From: Salegentibacter sp. R32
GTDB taxonomy: Bacteria > Bacteroidota > Bacteroidia > Flavobacteriales > Flavobacteriaceae
Reading direction: 5' to 3'
NCBI RefSeq assembly: GCF_008692195.1
Contig: NZ_RXOM01000033.1
Span: 1 to 32,779, forward strand
Length of the DNA stretch: 32,779 bases
Shown: one piece after another, positions 1 through 10,800 of the stretch
Numbering within the stretch: position 1 is the stretch's first letter
Layout of the letters: each line of letters begins with the position of its first letter
Position numbers and translations under genes: made by a program
Notes under the pieces: model-generated
The model's database searches: none
Told to the model about the DNA's origin: nothing
The model's input: only the letters and a program-made list of their open reading frames with translations

Positions 1-1768
1 TGGGAAATGCAGGGTTATTTACAGAAAGGGCCGGTTCGCAATTGGGGTTGACAGGTTCTGTCACCAAGGAACAGTCCTCATATTCCCCACCGACCTGGGC
101 TATTGGGTCAACTGCCATATAACCGAAAGCGGAGTCATCGCAAACGCCCGGGCCATCGTCACCCACATAAAAATTATCAAAATAAGCTGTACCCCAATGA
201 GCGGTATAAATACAATCGCCTGTTGTGATTTCTAATCTAGCCGCCTGCCCTTGCAACTCTATGGTATTTAATTTTATACAAGACCATTCTGTATAAATAA
301 TAGGAAGATTATGAGGGGAACCGTCTGGTTCAAAAGCAGGGTCTATAGTATGAAAAATACAGTTTTCTGGATCTGCTACAACACAACGGCTTTGCACTAA
401 ATTTCCTGTACCATCATAAAGTTTAATCGTAACAAATGGCTGTTCTTCTATGGTAGGATGTCCCGGATCATCCATCAAGAACATAAAATCAAAAGACATC
501 ACTTCTCCTGCAACAAATTCTTTTACCAAGGTAGTCCTTGTTCTTAAACCATTATCATCATTATTTAATTTAATAGATTTCTCGGAACAACCCAAAGGAG
601 AAGTAGTTTGTATATTAACCCCATTTGCCTGTAGCCATGTATTTAGGCCAGTAGAAGCAAAATTTACCACATCATTGTTAGTGAAATAATTATACTGATT
701 TATTGTAGCTGTATACTGACTAGTCCCAGGAAGTATATAACTTGAATCTTTACAAGCTTCAACTTGACTAGCATTCGCATTATCTTGACTATAAAAAGTA
801 AAACCATCACTATTAAAATTTCCTGATTGATCCTGAAAACCAGGGTTTTTAAAACAGGCACATTCATTTTCGGACATATTCACAGGGAACAGATCACTTT
901 CACAACCCCCTATGGTCTGGGAGACATAGTAAACATCCCCATCAGCCAAAGTAACATTAGCTGGGCCATTAACGGGCATAGTTCCATTAGCATCGGCATA
1001 CCACTGAACATTTTCACCACACACCGCAACATCAGACAGAACATCCCCTGCATAATTATAGCCAGCAGCATTCCAAGCGGCCTGGGAACAAAACCTCTTG
1101 GTAGCTTCCACTTGTGGCACAGGAACAGAGTATTCTATATCTACAGGAAAACGCTGGCTACATCCAGCGATGTTCAAATCCACATAATAAGTGGTATTGG
1201 GCTGTATTTGCGTAGTAACAGGTAAAGAGGCTGCCCCAGAGCCAGGACCATCATACCAATTCAACCCGCCAGAAGTATTATAACTTAATAAAGGGATCTG
1301 ATCTAACGTAGTAACATCACCCCTGCAATACCCATCATAAGTAAACCCACCGGTAACAATATATATCTGACCGGTAGAAGTAGAACAGCCCGTACCACCA
1401 GGCAACGTATAAGTATAGGTATACACGGTATTATCTTCTGCCCCAGAGCGGGGGTTGGTATTTGAACTACTGCTGTGAGGGTTTCCATTGAAATAAATGG
1501 TACTTAATGGGTTAGGGGTGTTTTTGGGAAGCGCAAACCCCTGATTAGGACTTACATACAAAAAAGTATTGGGAGACCAACTTATTTGAGGAATTGGCGC
1601 AGATGAATTATCCTCAAAAGTAATTTGAAAATCCGCCGAGGGATCTATTATATAAACATTATTTGCCGGGTCTGAACATAAAGTAGAACCGGTATTGATA
1701 TTACATTGAGAAAATGAATGTAATACACCAAATAGTAGAAACAATAAAAATAAAGTAATGCTTTTCAT
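1..1768 (-). CDS. Secreted multidomain surface protein, paralogue of the 943-aa type B cargo (partial, 3' end outside window)
   Basis: The frame is open from the ATG at 1768 to the window edge (589 codons); I checked most lines codon by codon and saw no stop. The first ~21 residues (MKSITLFLLFLLFGVLHSFS) form a clear signal peptide. A region of about 190 residues follows that has no counterpart in the neighbour. After it comes an Ig-like segment (WYADANG...YYVSQTIGGCES), then a long β-rich domain with FVAGEV, EWSCIKLNT and HWGTAYFDNFYVGD. The same order and motifs (FVAGEV, EWSCLKINT, HWGYVYLDDFFVGD, FGYIAM) occur in the protein encoded at 4895-7726, so the two are clear paralogues. I infer that the missing C-terminus carries a T9SS sorting domain, probably type B. 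It lies 146 bp beyond a U-tract terminator and so is probably transcribed separately. Ligand and function are unknown. Confidence 0.85.
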   Translation of the reverse strand, partial: MKSITLFLLFLLFGVLHSFSQCNINTGSTLCSDPANNVYIIDPSADFQITFEDNSSAPIPQISWSPNTFLYVSPNQGFALPKNTPNPLSTIYFNGNPHSSSSNTNPRSGAEDNTVYTYTYTLPGGTGCSTSTGQIYIVTGGFTYDGYCRGDVTTLDQIPLLSYNTSGGLNWYDGPGSGAASLPVTTQIQPNTTYYVDLNIAGCSQRFPVDIEYSVPVPQVEATKRFCSQAAWNAAGYNYAGDVLSDVAVCGENVQWYADANGTMPVNGPANVTLADGDVYYVSQTIGGCESDLFPVNMSENECACFKNPGFQDQSGNFNSDGFTFYSQDNANASQVEACKDSSYILPGTSQYTATINQYNYFTNNDVVNFASTGLNTWLQANGVNIQTTSPLGCSEKSIKLNNDDNGLRTRTTLVKEFVAGEVMSFDFMFLMDDPGHPTIEEQPFVTIKLYDGTGNLVQSRCVVADPENCIFHTIDPAFEPDGSPHNLPIIYTEWSCIKLNTIELQGQAARLEITTGDCIYTAHWGTAYFDNFYVGDDGPGVCDDSAFGYMAVDPIAQVGGEYEDCSLVTEPVNPNCEPALSVNNPAFP

Positions 1769-1913
1769 GGGTTGAGGTTATTTATATCCTGTTTTGCATG
1801 GTTATAACAAATGAAAAAGGGAAATCCCCCTTCTATATTAATTATTTATTAAATCTTAATGAAAGGCTGAATTTAAGAAAAATTAACGAGAGAAAAGCTT
1901 AATAGTGAAATAC

Positions 1914-1947
1914 AAAAAAACCGTCAGTAGGTACTGACGGTTTTTTT
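1914..1947 (-). terminator. Intrinsic terminator after the OmpA-like gene
   Basis: CCGTCAGT (1921-1928) pairs with ACTGACGG (1933-1940) around AGGT. It is flanked by A7 on one side and T7 on the other, so it has a U-tract in either orientation. It sits 20 bp past the stop of the gene ending at 1968 and is the only hairpin in the minus-strand block with a full U-tract. Confidence 0.85.
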
Positions 1948-1967
1948 ATTGTTAATTGAAATCCTTA

Positions 1968-3875
1968 TTAGTCGATTTTAAGGGCCAATGTAAATTCCGA
2001 ACGTCTATTTTTTTGATGTTCTTCTTCTGTACAGTTTTGACCACAATCGATTTTAGGTTGAGTTTCACCTAAACCATTGCTGCTAATCCTATCTTCCGGG
2101 ATTCCATTTTCTATTAAATAATCCACAGTTGCTTTAGCTCTTCTTTCTGAAAGTTTTTGATTATAGGAATCACTTCCCCTTGTATCTGTATGAGATTCAA
2201 CTAAAATATTCATCTTAGGATATTTATTTAATGTTTGAATCACCTTATCCAATTCAAAAGCAGCTTCTGCTGTAATGCTAGACTTATCAAACTCAAAGTA
2301 AATAGGTTTTAAATCAATATTTTCCGGATCAACAGTTTTAATTGGATCTAGCTTAACAACTAAATTAACTTCTCCAACCTCATCCTCTGATACCACAGCA
2401 GAGTTACTTTTGTAACCTTCTGCATTCACCTGAACATCATAAGCTATTTTTCCCTGTAATTTAAAATTAGACAAGCCATCGATATCAGACATAGCAGAGG
2501 CCACCTGATCATCATTATTGTCATATATTAAGACTTCTGCTCCGGAAATAACTTCGTTTGATTCAGAATCCACCACTTTAACCTCCAACATAATTTCCTC
2601 AAGAGGCGCAATTTGAGTTACTTCATAGATATTGTCATTTGCAACATTTTTTTCAACTCCACCCCGGTTAGAACTTACAAAGCCTTTTTCTTCATTTAAA
2701 TCAAAATAAAAAGCAAAATCATCTCCAGAACTGTTTACAGGTTGCCCGAGATTGGTAACATCACCAAAGCCATTACCTTCAGCTTTAGCATAAAAAACAT
2801 CTAACCCACCAATTCCTAGATGACCATCACTTGAAAAGTAAAGTGTACCTTCACTATCAACAAAGGGAAAACTTTCCCTGCCAGGTGTGTTAATACCTGA
2901 TCCAAGATTTTCAGGCTCTCCAAAAGTTCCGTCATCATTTATAGAAACTTTATATAAGTCTGATTCACCACTACCTCCGGGCATATCACTCGAGAAATAC
3001 ATGATATTTCCATCAGGACTTAAAGCAGTATGCCCAGTGGAATATTCTGAATCGTTAAAGGATAACTCTTGAACATCATCCCATTCACCATTCACCAATG
3101 AGGCTTTATAAATTTTCAGTTGCCCAATACCATTTGAACTTTTGTTATAATCCCCATCTAAATAATCATTTCTAGTAAAATAGATGGTCTTTCCATCTGG
3201 TGAGATACTAATAGTACCTTCATGATATTTAGAATTCACCTCCCCTTCAACAAGTTTAGCGTCCTGATAAGTATCATCCACTTTCTCAGCCACATAAACA
3301 TCTAACGTTGGTTGATCGTTCCAACCATAATCGCGTCTGGATTTATTTCTTGCAGAAACAAAATATAATTTATCATTATATATATATCCTCCAAAATCGG
3401 AAAGTTCAGTATTTACACCTGAGGCTTTAACCTCAAATTTCGGTTTACTATTTAAAATATTATTTAAATAATCTTTGTTATTTTTAAATGATCGTGCTCT
3501 TGCATCGTTAGGTGCTGTAGCCGCAAATTGAGACATGATTTTTTCAGATTCATCATAATTCTCGTTTGCTTTTAGCATTTGCGCATAGCGATACAAAGCT
3601 TCAGCTTCAGGGCTTTCTTCATTTTGAAGGTAAAGCCCATAATATTTTTGAGCATTCGTAGAATCATACAGATTGTAATAAGTATCTGCTAGTTTTTTAT
3701 AAACATAGGCATCTGCTTCATTATCTTCTACTAATTCTTCATACTCTTCTGCAGCTTTCACATATTGTAAACGATCAAAATATTTATCTGCCTTTTCTGT
3801 AGATTTATTCTGTGCTTTTACACTAAGCAGTCCTATAAACAATAATAATGTTATTGTATAAAAGTTTTTTTTCAT
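1968..3875 (-). CDS. TPR / WD40-like (PD40) / OmpA-family outer-membrane-associated protein of a T9SS cassette
   Basis: 635 aa. Residues 1-21 look like a signal peptide ending in VKAQ. Residues ~25-125 are TPR-like helices (YFDRLQYVKAAEEYEELV, then YYNLYDSTNAQKYYGLYL). Residues ~145-420 hold β-propeller PD40 repeats with ISPDGKTIYF, LSPDGNIMYF and SEGTLYFSSDG. Residues ~430-520 resemble a carboxypeptidase regulatory β-sandwich. Residues ~530-635 are an OmpA C-terminal domain with HTDTRG (562-567) and LSERRA (575-580); D564 and R579 are the expected peptidoglycan-binding pair. This architecture is that of PorE-like proteins and of OmpA proteins encoded next to porP/sprF. The role inferred is to tether the neighbouring PorP/SprF protein or the secreted cargo to peptidoglycan. 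The gene lies 23 bp after porP/sprF and is surely co-transcribed with it. Confidence 0.9.
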   Translation of the reverse strand: MKKNFYTITLLLFIGLLSVKAQNKSTEKADKYFDRLQYVKAAEEYEELVEDNEADAYVYKKLADTYYNLYDSTNAQKYYGLYLQNEESPEAEALYRYAQMLKANENYDESEKIMSQFAATAPNDARARSFKNNKDYLNNILNSKPKFEVKASGVNTELSDFGGYIYNDKLYFVSARNKSRRDYGWNDQPTLDVYVAEKVDDTYQDAKLVEGEVNSKYHEGTISISPDGKTIYFTRNDYLDGDYNKSSNGIGQLKIYKASLVNGEWDDVQELSFNDSEYSTGHTALSPDGNIMYFSSDMPGGSGESDLYKVSINDDGTFGEPENLGSGINTPGRESFPFVDSEGTLYFSSDGHLGIGGLDVFYAKAEGNGFGDVTNLGQPVNSSGDDFAFYFDLNEEKGFVSSNRGGVEKNVANDNIYEVTQIAPLEEIMLEVKVVDSESNEVISGAEVLIYDNNDDQVASAMSDIDGLSNFKLQGKIAYDVQVNAEGYKSNSAVVSEDEVGEVNLVVKLDPIKTVDPENIDLKPIYFEFDKSSITAEAAFELDKVIQTLNKYPKMNILVESHTDTRGSDSYNQKLSERRAKATVDYLIENGIPEDRISSNGLGETQPKIDCGQNCTEEEHQKNRRSEFTLALKID

Positions 3876-3898
3876 AATTCTTTCTTAGCTGTTTAAAA

Positions 3899-4813
3899 TT
3901 AGAAGTATCTTGGAGATCGGTATGTTTTTTTACTAAAGAAGATATCAAATATCACAAATGCTTCATATGATGGCTCTTCTATGTCTGAAATGGAGTGATC
4001 ATATGCAAAACCAATATGCACCCAGTCCGCTGGTTTCACTCCTACAAGACCACTTACTGCATCTTCGTATCTATAGGAAGCCCCTATTTCAAATCGTTCA
4101 TAAAATAAGAAATTCGCATTAACATCAAAAGATAACGGAGAATCAAAGGAAGATTTCACTAATGTTGATGGTTTAAATTTTGTATTCTCTGATAATTGAA
4201 ATACATAACCTGCAGTTCCAAAAAAGTGCATTTCTTCATTACCATATTCCCTTCCATCAGGATCGGCATCTAAATGTTTTGATTTCAACATATTTGGGAC
4301 TGAAAAGCCAATATACCATTTATCGGTATAATAAAAAGCACCAGCACCAATATTTGGATAGGTATTATTAACATTTTCTGAAAATGCATTATCACCTTGC
4401 TGTTGAAGTTGTACACTAGTTAAATTAACGTCATGGAATGTAGCACCGGCTTTTATACCAAAAGCCAAATTATGATTGTTAGAAAATCTTAATGTATAAG
4501 AAAAATCTGCATAAACATTTGTTTCTTTAACCGGACCATTTTCATCAGAAATTGCCGAAAGCCCTAAACCAGTTTTATCTCCTATTGGGCTATGAGCATT
4601 AAAAGTAAATGTTTGAGGAGCGCCTTCAACACCACTCCATTGATCTCTATATAAAAGACCAACACTTAAATTTTCTTTAGAACCAGCATATGCGGGATTT
4701 ACCACGTTCATGTTATACATGTACTGAGTGTATTGTGGATCTTGTTGGGAAAAGGCTTTAAATGACATACATAAAATCACGGTCACAAATAGCGCTTTGT
4801 ATAGTTTTCTCAT
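3899..4813 (-). CDS. PorP/SprF-family type IX secretion outer-membrane protein
   Basis: 304 aa with a signal peptide (residues 1-23, ending KAFSQ). The family hallmark follows directly: QDPQYTQYMYNMNVVNPAYAG. The rest consists of alternating β-strands typical of an outer-membrane barrel (GLLYRDQWSGVEGAPQTFTF, IGFSVPNML, HIGFAYDHSISD), ending in aromatic-rich YRSPRYF. The family length of about 300-330 aa fits. In Flavobacterium johnsoniae, SprF-like proteins are needed to secrete or attach cargo bearing type B C-terminal domains and are encoded beside that cargo. Here the type B cargo gene lies immediately upstream (81 bp) and an OmpA-family gene 23 bp downstream, so this copy is probably dedicated to its neighbour. 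It could be called sprF-like or porP-like; I do not assign a symbol. Confidence 0.93.
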   Translation of the reverse strand: MRKLYKALFVTVILCMSFKAFSQQDPQYTQYMYNMNVVNPAYAGSKENLSVGLLYRDQWSGVEGAPQTFTFNAHSPIGDKTGLGLSAISDENGPVKETNVYADFSYTLRFSNNHNLAFGIKAGATFHDVNLTSVQLQQQGDNAFSENVNNTYPNIGAGAFYYTDKWYIGFSVPNMLKSKHLDADPDGREYGNEEMHFFGTAGYVFQLSENTKFKPSTLVKSSFDSPLSFDVNANFLFYERFEIGASYRYEDAVSGLVGVKPADWVHIGFAYDHSISDIEEPSYEAFVIFDIFFSKKTYRSPRYF

Positions 4814-4855
4814 ATTATAACTTTTGTTTTTTTGTCAATTTTTAGGGTGAAAATC

Positions 4856-4883
4856 TTAGCTTATCCAAGTTTGGATAAGCTAA
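4856..4883 (-). terminator. Intergenic hairpin between the type B cargo gene and porP/sprF
   Basis: TTAGCTTATCCAA (4856-4868) pairs over 13 bp with TTGGATAAGCTAA (4871-4883) around a 2-nt loop, 11 bp after the cargo stop codon. On the minus strand it is followed by GATTTTC, only a short U-run. It may therefore be a leaky terminator or an mRNA-stabilising element that sets cargo above porP/ompA expression. Only 42 bp separate it from the next start codon. Confidence 0.6.
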
Positions 4884-4894
4884 AATTACTTTTT

Positions 4895-7726
4895 TTAGTT
4901 AGCCTCTCTATTAATATAAATCCAACCTTTTATGACTTTTTCAAAAATTGGATCTTCAGCATCTAAAACAAGTACATAATAGTATGTTCCTGTTGGAAGT
5001 ACATCACCATCCATATCTTGGCCACAGAAACTATCAACATAATCATTCTCATCAAAAACAAGTCTTCCGTATCGACTGTAAAGTTTTATATTGGTAATTC
5101 CAGTTCTATCTGATAAAAACTTAAGATCTAGACAATCGTTTTGACCAATAGTAACATCAGGAGAAAGACCTTGAGTAATTACACAATCTGCATTATCATA
5201 ATATTCTGCAGTAAATTCTTCTGAGGTAAAACAAAAATCGTATCCTACTTCATTAACCTCTACAGTATAAACCCCTTCTTCCCCAACAGTAATTGTAGAA
5301 CTAATTTCTCCAGGTAAAACTTGACCATCTCTATACCAAACAAATTCAGATTCTTGTTCTGTTAAGTTATTTAAAGTTGCTGTAACTTCAACTTCATCCA
5401 TTGTACACATTTCAAAATCTGAAAGCGAAGCAATATCAGGTTCTGTTGCAATCAGTACATCTACACTTTTTTGCTTCATACATTCCCCATTATAATCTAC
5501 TTCAACAGTATAAACGTTAGATTCTGAAACCTCAATACTCTTAGTAGTTTCACCTGTACTCCATAGGTAATTTAAATTTGATTCATCTATTGCTGGGCTA
5601 CTACTATCTATAATATTAGCAGTTAGGGTAACAGTTTCATTGTTACCACATACCTGAATAGGATCCTCATCCCCCAAGTCTACTTCAAAATCTATTCTTT
5701 TTACAGCAACAGTTTGAGTCGTCGAACAATTTTCTTCAGAAACAGTAATTTCATAAGTACCCGGCTGCTTTGCCGCGTAATAACTTCCTGAAAAAGCCAT
5801 TAGATCTCCATTTCTTCTCCAAGTATAACTAACATCTGTAAGTTCATTAATATTGGTAGGAGTAGCAATGATTGGAACATTAAAAGTACCATTTCCACAT
5901 TGTACAATTTCGGAAGGTATATCTAAAATAGGATCTGTGTATACACTAACATCTACTGCCAATATATAAAAACAATTAGTAGTGGTACCTTGTGGATGCC
6001 AATCTAACCTTGCATAGATTAATTGACCTTCTGGAACTGTATTTTCATAAGATCCAGGATTTGTAATTACATTCTGTTCATCAACCGCATCAATGTCAGA
6101 TTCATAAAAAGCAATATCTACATCTGCGGAAGTCCAATCTGAACCTAAAATTTGATCTTCAGTCTCTGTCAAATCAAATATACCTATCCCATTACCTGTA
6201 TCATCACAAGTTTCTAATGGGGCAACACAGCTAGCAATAGTTGGGCATACATCAATGGTTGCTCTATCATTTAGTACTATTTCATATGGGTCGCCACAAT
6301 CTAAGCTATAATCAATAGTGGAAGATACTTCAAATTCTCCATACGGAGATACATTGATATCACTAGCGTCTATTGTAAAGCAAAATTGATCTCCAGTTAT
6401 AGTTGGGTTAGCAACTGAGCCTACTTGTGTCCCATTTTGGGTTATAGTTAACACGAGATCATCAATATTTGGAGGATTACTATTACTAATAGGGGTTTTA
6501 ATTGTCCCACATACATCTATAGGAAATGGTACCGATGCATTAATATCAGCCCCACAGCTCTGTGCTGTCCCTGCTACATCTACAACACAATCTAAGGTTT
6601 GACTATTTGCCTGTACAGATTCCATGGCAATATATCCAAAAGAGGGATCACTACAGCCAGAGTCTATATTATCTCCAACAAAGAAATCATCTAAATACAC
6701 ATAACCCCAGTGTCCACTTTGTTTACAATCTGCTATTGTAAATTCCACTCTTGCTTTTTGCCCAATAATATTCAATGTATTAATCTTTAAGCAAGACCAT
6801 TCATTATATAAGGTATACGTATAACTAGTCGTCGGTTCATTATTAGCTTGTTTAAAAATACAATCCGTATCAGAAGACACCAAACAACGTGCAGCAACCA
6901 CCTCATCATTTTCATCATATATTTTTACAAACATATATGGTTGCTGATCATAGGTATGCCCAGGAGGGTTATTAAGTATAGCAGAAAAGTTAAACATAAA
7001 AACTTCTCCAGCTACAAACTCCTTGGTCATATGCTCTACCCTACCATTATAAGTATTAGAGCCTGGAGCTGTATTTAGACCATTTCCTAAACGTAAACCA
7101 TAGTCAGAATTGGCATTTAAAGGAGAAGTTCTTGGTAGATTAGCAGTAACTACGTTTGGATCTGAGCCAGAAGAAACCAGTGCTACAACATCTGCCATAT
7201 TATCCATGGTTCCTAAAGCAATAGGGGAAAGTCCTGCAATAGAACCTCCACACGTTTTATGTCCATCTGCATATGATTCATCATAATAAACATACCCCTC
7301 ATCAGTAGGTTGTCCATCAGAAGTTTCAAATTTTGGATTTTTAATACAGCCACATTCCCTATCGTTAACAGTTATAGTAAGAGGGTCACTTTCCACTCCA
7401 CCTATGGTTTGGGTAACATAATAGGTTGCTCCATCAACTAGTACAAAATTACTAGGATTAGAAATTACGTTTCCGGGCGCGCCTCCATTATCTTCATAAA
7501 AAGTCAAATCTTCCCCGTACACTTGAAGTTCATCAAAAGTATCTCCAGATTCACTAAACCCGGCATTCATCCAACTGGTTGCTGAACAAAAGTATTGACT
7601 CATATTTCCTGAAGGAGCTGGGGGAGCGGTTTGCCCATAAATTGTTGCAATATTCACCATTAAAACAATCTTAAACAAGAACATTTTAAAAATGATTCTT
7701 TTTTTGCGAGGTATTTTTTTTATCAT
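4895..7726 (-). CDS. T9SS type B cargo: multidomain surface protein with gliding-motility-type C-terminal domain
   Basis: 943 aa. A lysine-rich N-terminus and hydrophobic stretch give a signal peptide ending near residue 32 (TIYGQ); Met15 is an alternative start. Next come an Ig-like segment (YYVTQTIGGVESDP), a large β-rich domain with HWGYVYLDDFFVGD, and a segment beginning ETCDDTGNGIGIFDLT, of a type often seen in flavobacterial type B cargo. Three Ig-like domains rich in cysteine follow. The C-terminus (~853-943) is a type B sorting domain: ITNIKLYSRYGRLVF, LPTGTYYYVLVL and GWIYINR. The usual SPNGDGxND lead-in is altered to LSPDVTIGQND. Export through the T9SS and surface attachment follow from the domain; the adjacent PorP/SprF gene fits as its partner. 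The substrate or ligand is unknown. Its N-terminal half is paralogous to the gene at 1-1768. Confidence 0.9.
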   Translation of the reverse strand: MIKKIPRKKRIIFKMFLFKIVLMVNIATIYGQTAPPAPSGNMSQYFCSATSWMNAGFSESGDTFDELQVYGEDLTFYEDNGGAPGNVISNPSNFVLVDGATYYVTQTIGGVESDPLTITVNDRECGCIKNPKFETSDGQPTDEGYVYYDESYADGHKTCGGSIAGLSPIALGTMDNMADVVALVSSGSDPNVVTANLPRTSPLNANSDYGLRLGNGLNTAPGSNTYNGRVEHMTKEFVAGEVFMFNFSAILNNPPGHTYDQQPYMFVKIYDENDEVVAARCLVSSDTDCIFKQANNEPTTSYTYTLYNEWSCLKINTLNIIGQKARVEFTIADCKQSGHWGYVYLDDFFVGDNIDSGCSDPSFGYIAMESVQANSQTLDCVVDVAGTAQSCGADINASVPFPIDVCGTIKTPISNSNPPNIDDLVLTITQNGTQVGSVANPTITGDQFCFTIDASDINVSPYGEFEVSSTIDYSLDCGDPYEIVLNDRATIDVCPTIASCVAPLETCDDTGNGIGIFDLTETEDQILGSDWTSADVDIAFYESDIDAVDEQNVITNPGSYENTVPEGQLIYARLDWHPQGTTTNCFYILAVDVSVYTDPILDIPSEIVQCGNGTFNVPIIATPTNINELTDVSYTWRRNGDLMAFSGSYYAAKQPGTYEITVSEENCSTTQTVAVKRIDFEVDLGDEDPIQVCGNNETVTLTANIIDSSSPAIDESNLNYLWSTGETTKSIEVSESNVYTVEVDYNGECMKQKSVDVLIATEPDIASLSDFEMCTMDEVEVTATLNNLTEQESEFVWYRDGQVLPGEISSTITVGEEGVYTVEVNEVGYDFCFTSEEFTAEYYDNADCVITQGLSPDVTIGQNDCLDLKFLSDRTGITNIKLYSRYGRLVFDENDYVDSFCGQDMDGDVLPTGTYYYVLVLDAEDPIFEKVIKGWIYINREAN

Positions 7727-7753
7727 GATCGCTAAAGTTTAATCTTTTTTATC

Positions 7754-7796
7754 AATCAATTACTTCCCAAACTATGTATTTGGGAAGTAATTGATT
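7754..7796 (-). terminator. 18-bp perfect hairpin between two secreted-protein genes
   Basis: Positions 7754-7771 pair perfectly with 7779-7796 (core ACTTCCCAAA/TTTGGGAAGT) around a 7-nt loop. It starts 9 bp after the stop at 7805. The minus-strand sequence after it is GATAAAAAAG, which is A-rich, so it does not look like a classical U-tract terminator. An mRNA 3'-end stabiliser or processing element is equally likely. Confidence 0.5.
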
Positions 7797-7804
7797 TATT
7801 ACTA

Positions 7805-10800
7805 CTACTCTTTTATAATTTTAATTATTTGCTTAGTATTTTTCACATATACACTTGCAAAATAAACACCTGATGAAAAACTTTCCATGGATAACATAAC
7901 TTTATCCATGCCAACTTTCTTCGTCAATATTTTTTGTCCGGCAAGGCTATATATTTCAATAACATCAATAGCAAATTCATTCTCAAAATAAATATTGTCT
8001 TTAGTAGGATTAGGATAACAAACTAATTTATTAAAAATTTTATTGTTATCAACAGACAAATCTTTTGTATCGAAATTCAAAACTTCTACATTACTCTCTA
8101 CCGGAATTGTAGGATCACATAAAGAATACATTGATAAGGTTAAATCAGCATTAATAGGCAAATCATTAATTACTTCGAAATTGGTTCCTCCCTCAATTAT
8201 ACCAGAATAAACTTCCTGACCAGAACTATCATCTGTTATTTCAATAATATAATCCTGTATACTTCTAACGTTAGCAGGCTCATCCCATTCTATTACAATA
8301 CTAGCACTATCCTCATCTAAAGAGAGCCCTGTATCTACAATCGTTAGATTGGTAGGTTGTGGACAATCTAACTCCACTGTTATAGGCAAAAAGTCACTTT
8401 CACACCCATTCAAGGTCTGGGTTACATAATAGGTCTGCCCGTGGGATAATAAATAATTTATGGTAACTAAATCATATTCTCCATTTTGATCAAGAAGATA
8501 AAACTTCAAATTAGTGCCAGTCACATCTAAATCATCCACAACATCTCCCGAAACATACGATTGAGTACTACTAGATGTGGTAGGTATATCTGTATAAGAT
8601 ACTGAAATATCTACATTACTACTAACATTTGGACATGTATCAAAATTCAATAAAGCAGTATAAGTATAATCACCATCTTCAGATTGAGTAAAGTAAACTT
8701 CATTTACAGGAGAACCATCATAAGGGATGGTAGCCTGATCGTCAAAATATAAATCAGAAGTTGGAGACCAAGTTACAAAACCTTCAACAAATTGTCTTTT
8801 AAAGACTACATTATCAACAGCCATCCACCAGCCCCAAGTACCAGTATAATGAAAAGAGATAAGAACATTTGACAATCCTACATATTCATCTAAACTTATA
8901 CTCTCTGTTTCAAAAGGGCCAGCAGGATCTAATTGATCAAAATCGTAAGTAGCAACAGACTCCCAATTATCACCTTGATCTAAAGACACTTCAACATTTA
9001 TTGCTGTATCTGTATTTGATAAATAACTATAATTCCTAAAAAAATATTCAAAATTCAAATCGAAACTAGCCACACCCACTAAGTTGACCGTAGGTGAAAT
9101 TAGGCGAGTATCTAAAGATGCTCCACTCCCTAATTGGTCTGCTACAGAAATATAATATTTAGAATTATCGTTACTAGACAAGTTTACAGCAGGACTACCT
9201 TCAGGAGAGAATGGTGAATTTACGATTTCCCAATCTGCCGAAGAAGAATTCCCTATATTTGACATACTATTATTTTCTGTAGTCCATCCTTGGCTACCAT
9301 CCTCAAAATCGAATATTTCTGAACCAGCCGTTAGTCTTACAATATCATCTGAACATACGTCTGTAGAAACAGGAATCACTCCTAAATCCCCCACACCATT
9401 TGCAATTATATCAAAACTAGCAGTTGTACTACAGGTTGTTATTGGATTATAGCCTTCCACAGTAAAAGTGGTATTCCCTAGAATTGTAGGCGTTATGGTT
9501 GTACCAGTTTCTGAATGATTAGTATTATCATTCCAAGTCCAAGTGTATTGGTAATCAGTATCAGTACTTGAAGCTGTTAATTCTGCCATAGACCCCACAC
9601 ATACAATATCTTCTACTGCAGTAATAGTTATAGGTTGTATTTCATGTACAATAGCTTCTACTTCAGTTCGCGGAGTTCTCTCACATAACACTTGCGTACC
9701 CTTAATCGTCCAATTATAAAAATAATAATAGTTAGAAGAGTTGCCCCCTGATGCATTGGCTCCTCCTGTAATGCTAGCAGAAGAACCTAATGAATAAGGG
9801 AAATTGGCATTAGAAGAACTAGTATACAATAAAGTAGGACCACTTACCTTTCTTAAATAATAGTCTCCAGCATTTTGAAACTCCCAATCTAAATTGATAG
9901 TAGTTAATACCGGAACACTCGAAGAACCTCCATTTAATGTAACTGTTTTAGTTAATGTCAATTGAGAAGAAGACTCATCAACTAATTCCAATACCAAATT
10001 ACCACTTCCCAAAGCATAAACATCTACTGAAGAGAGTGTAAAAGGTTCAATAGCACTAATACTTAAACCAAAATCTGATGATGAACTAGAAGACGTAACA
10101 GGGCCTATAATACCTTGATTCGGTACTGTTCCAGCTCCTAAAAACACCTCTGTTGCCCAATAAGATGTAGTCTCAGATATAGGAGGAGTATCAAAAGTTT
10201 CCCCTACCCCTAGTCGTTGACCTCCACTTGCAGCATTATACCAATAGACTTCAGAATAATTATCAAAACTACTTGAATTTTTAACAACTGATAACTCCAT
10301 AGAACCACTTCCACATACTTCATCACCTTGTGGGGAGGACAAGCCACCTAAATCAGCATTACACGTAATTTCATCAAAAGTTACTGCTAAAGGCGTACTT
10401 TCACAGCTCCCTATATTCTGAGTTACATAAAAAACATCTTGATCATTAATGATAATAGAAGAAGGGTCAGAAATTGGGTTACTAAAATCAGGAGATCCTC
10501 CACTATCAGGATACCATTGTAAAGATATAGAAGGACCTTTATGAGGACTCGGAGATACACCTCTGATACTATTGGTAAAATCACTTAATGTTTGATTCGC
10601 TGAACCTACAAACGGTATAACAGAGTCTCCAGCCGGAGCTCCCCAAGTATTACAATCAAAACCTTCAATATGTAATTCATATGGAGAATTAACTGGATTG
10701 CCCCCAGTGTTATCAATAGTTGCAATTACTATATATATTTCTTGACCGGCATCTACAAAAACACTGTTCAATTGTATATCTGAACCGTCAGAAGTTGAGT

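Noticed and set aside
450-1488. Open frames at 450-689 (+), 827-1225 (+) and 1303-1488 (-)
   Set aside because: They overlap the long minus-strand secreted-protein frame that stays open from 1768 to the edge; their translations show no domain or signal peptide.
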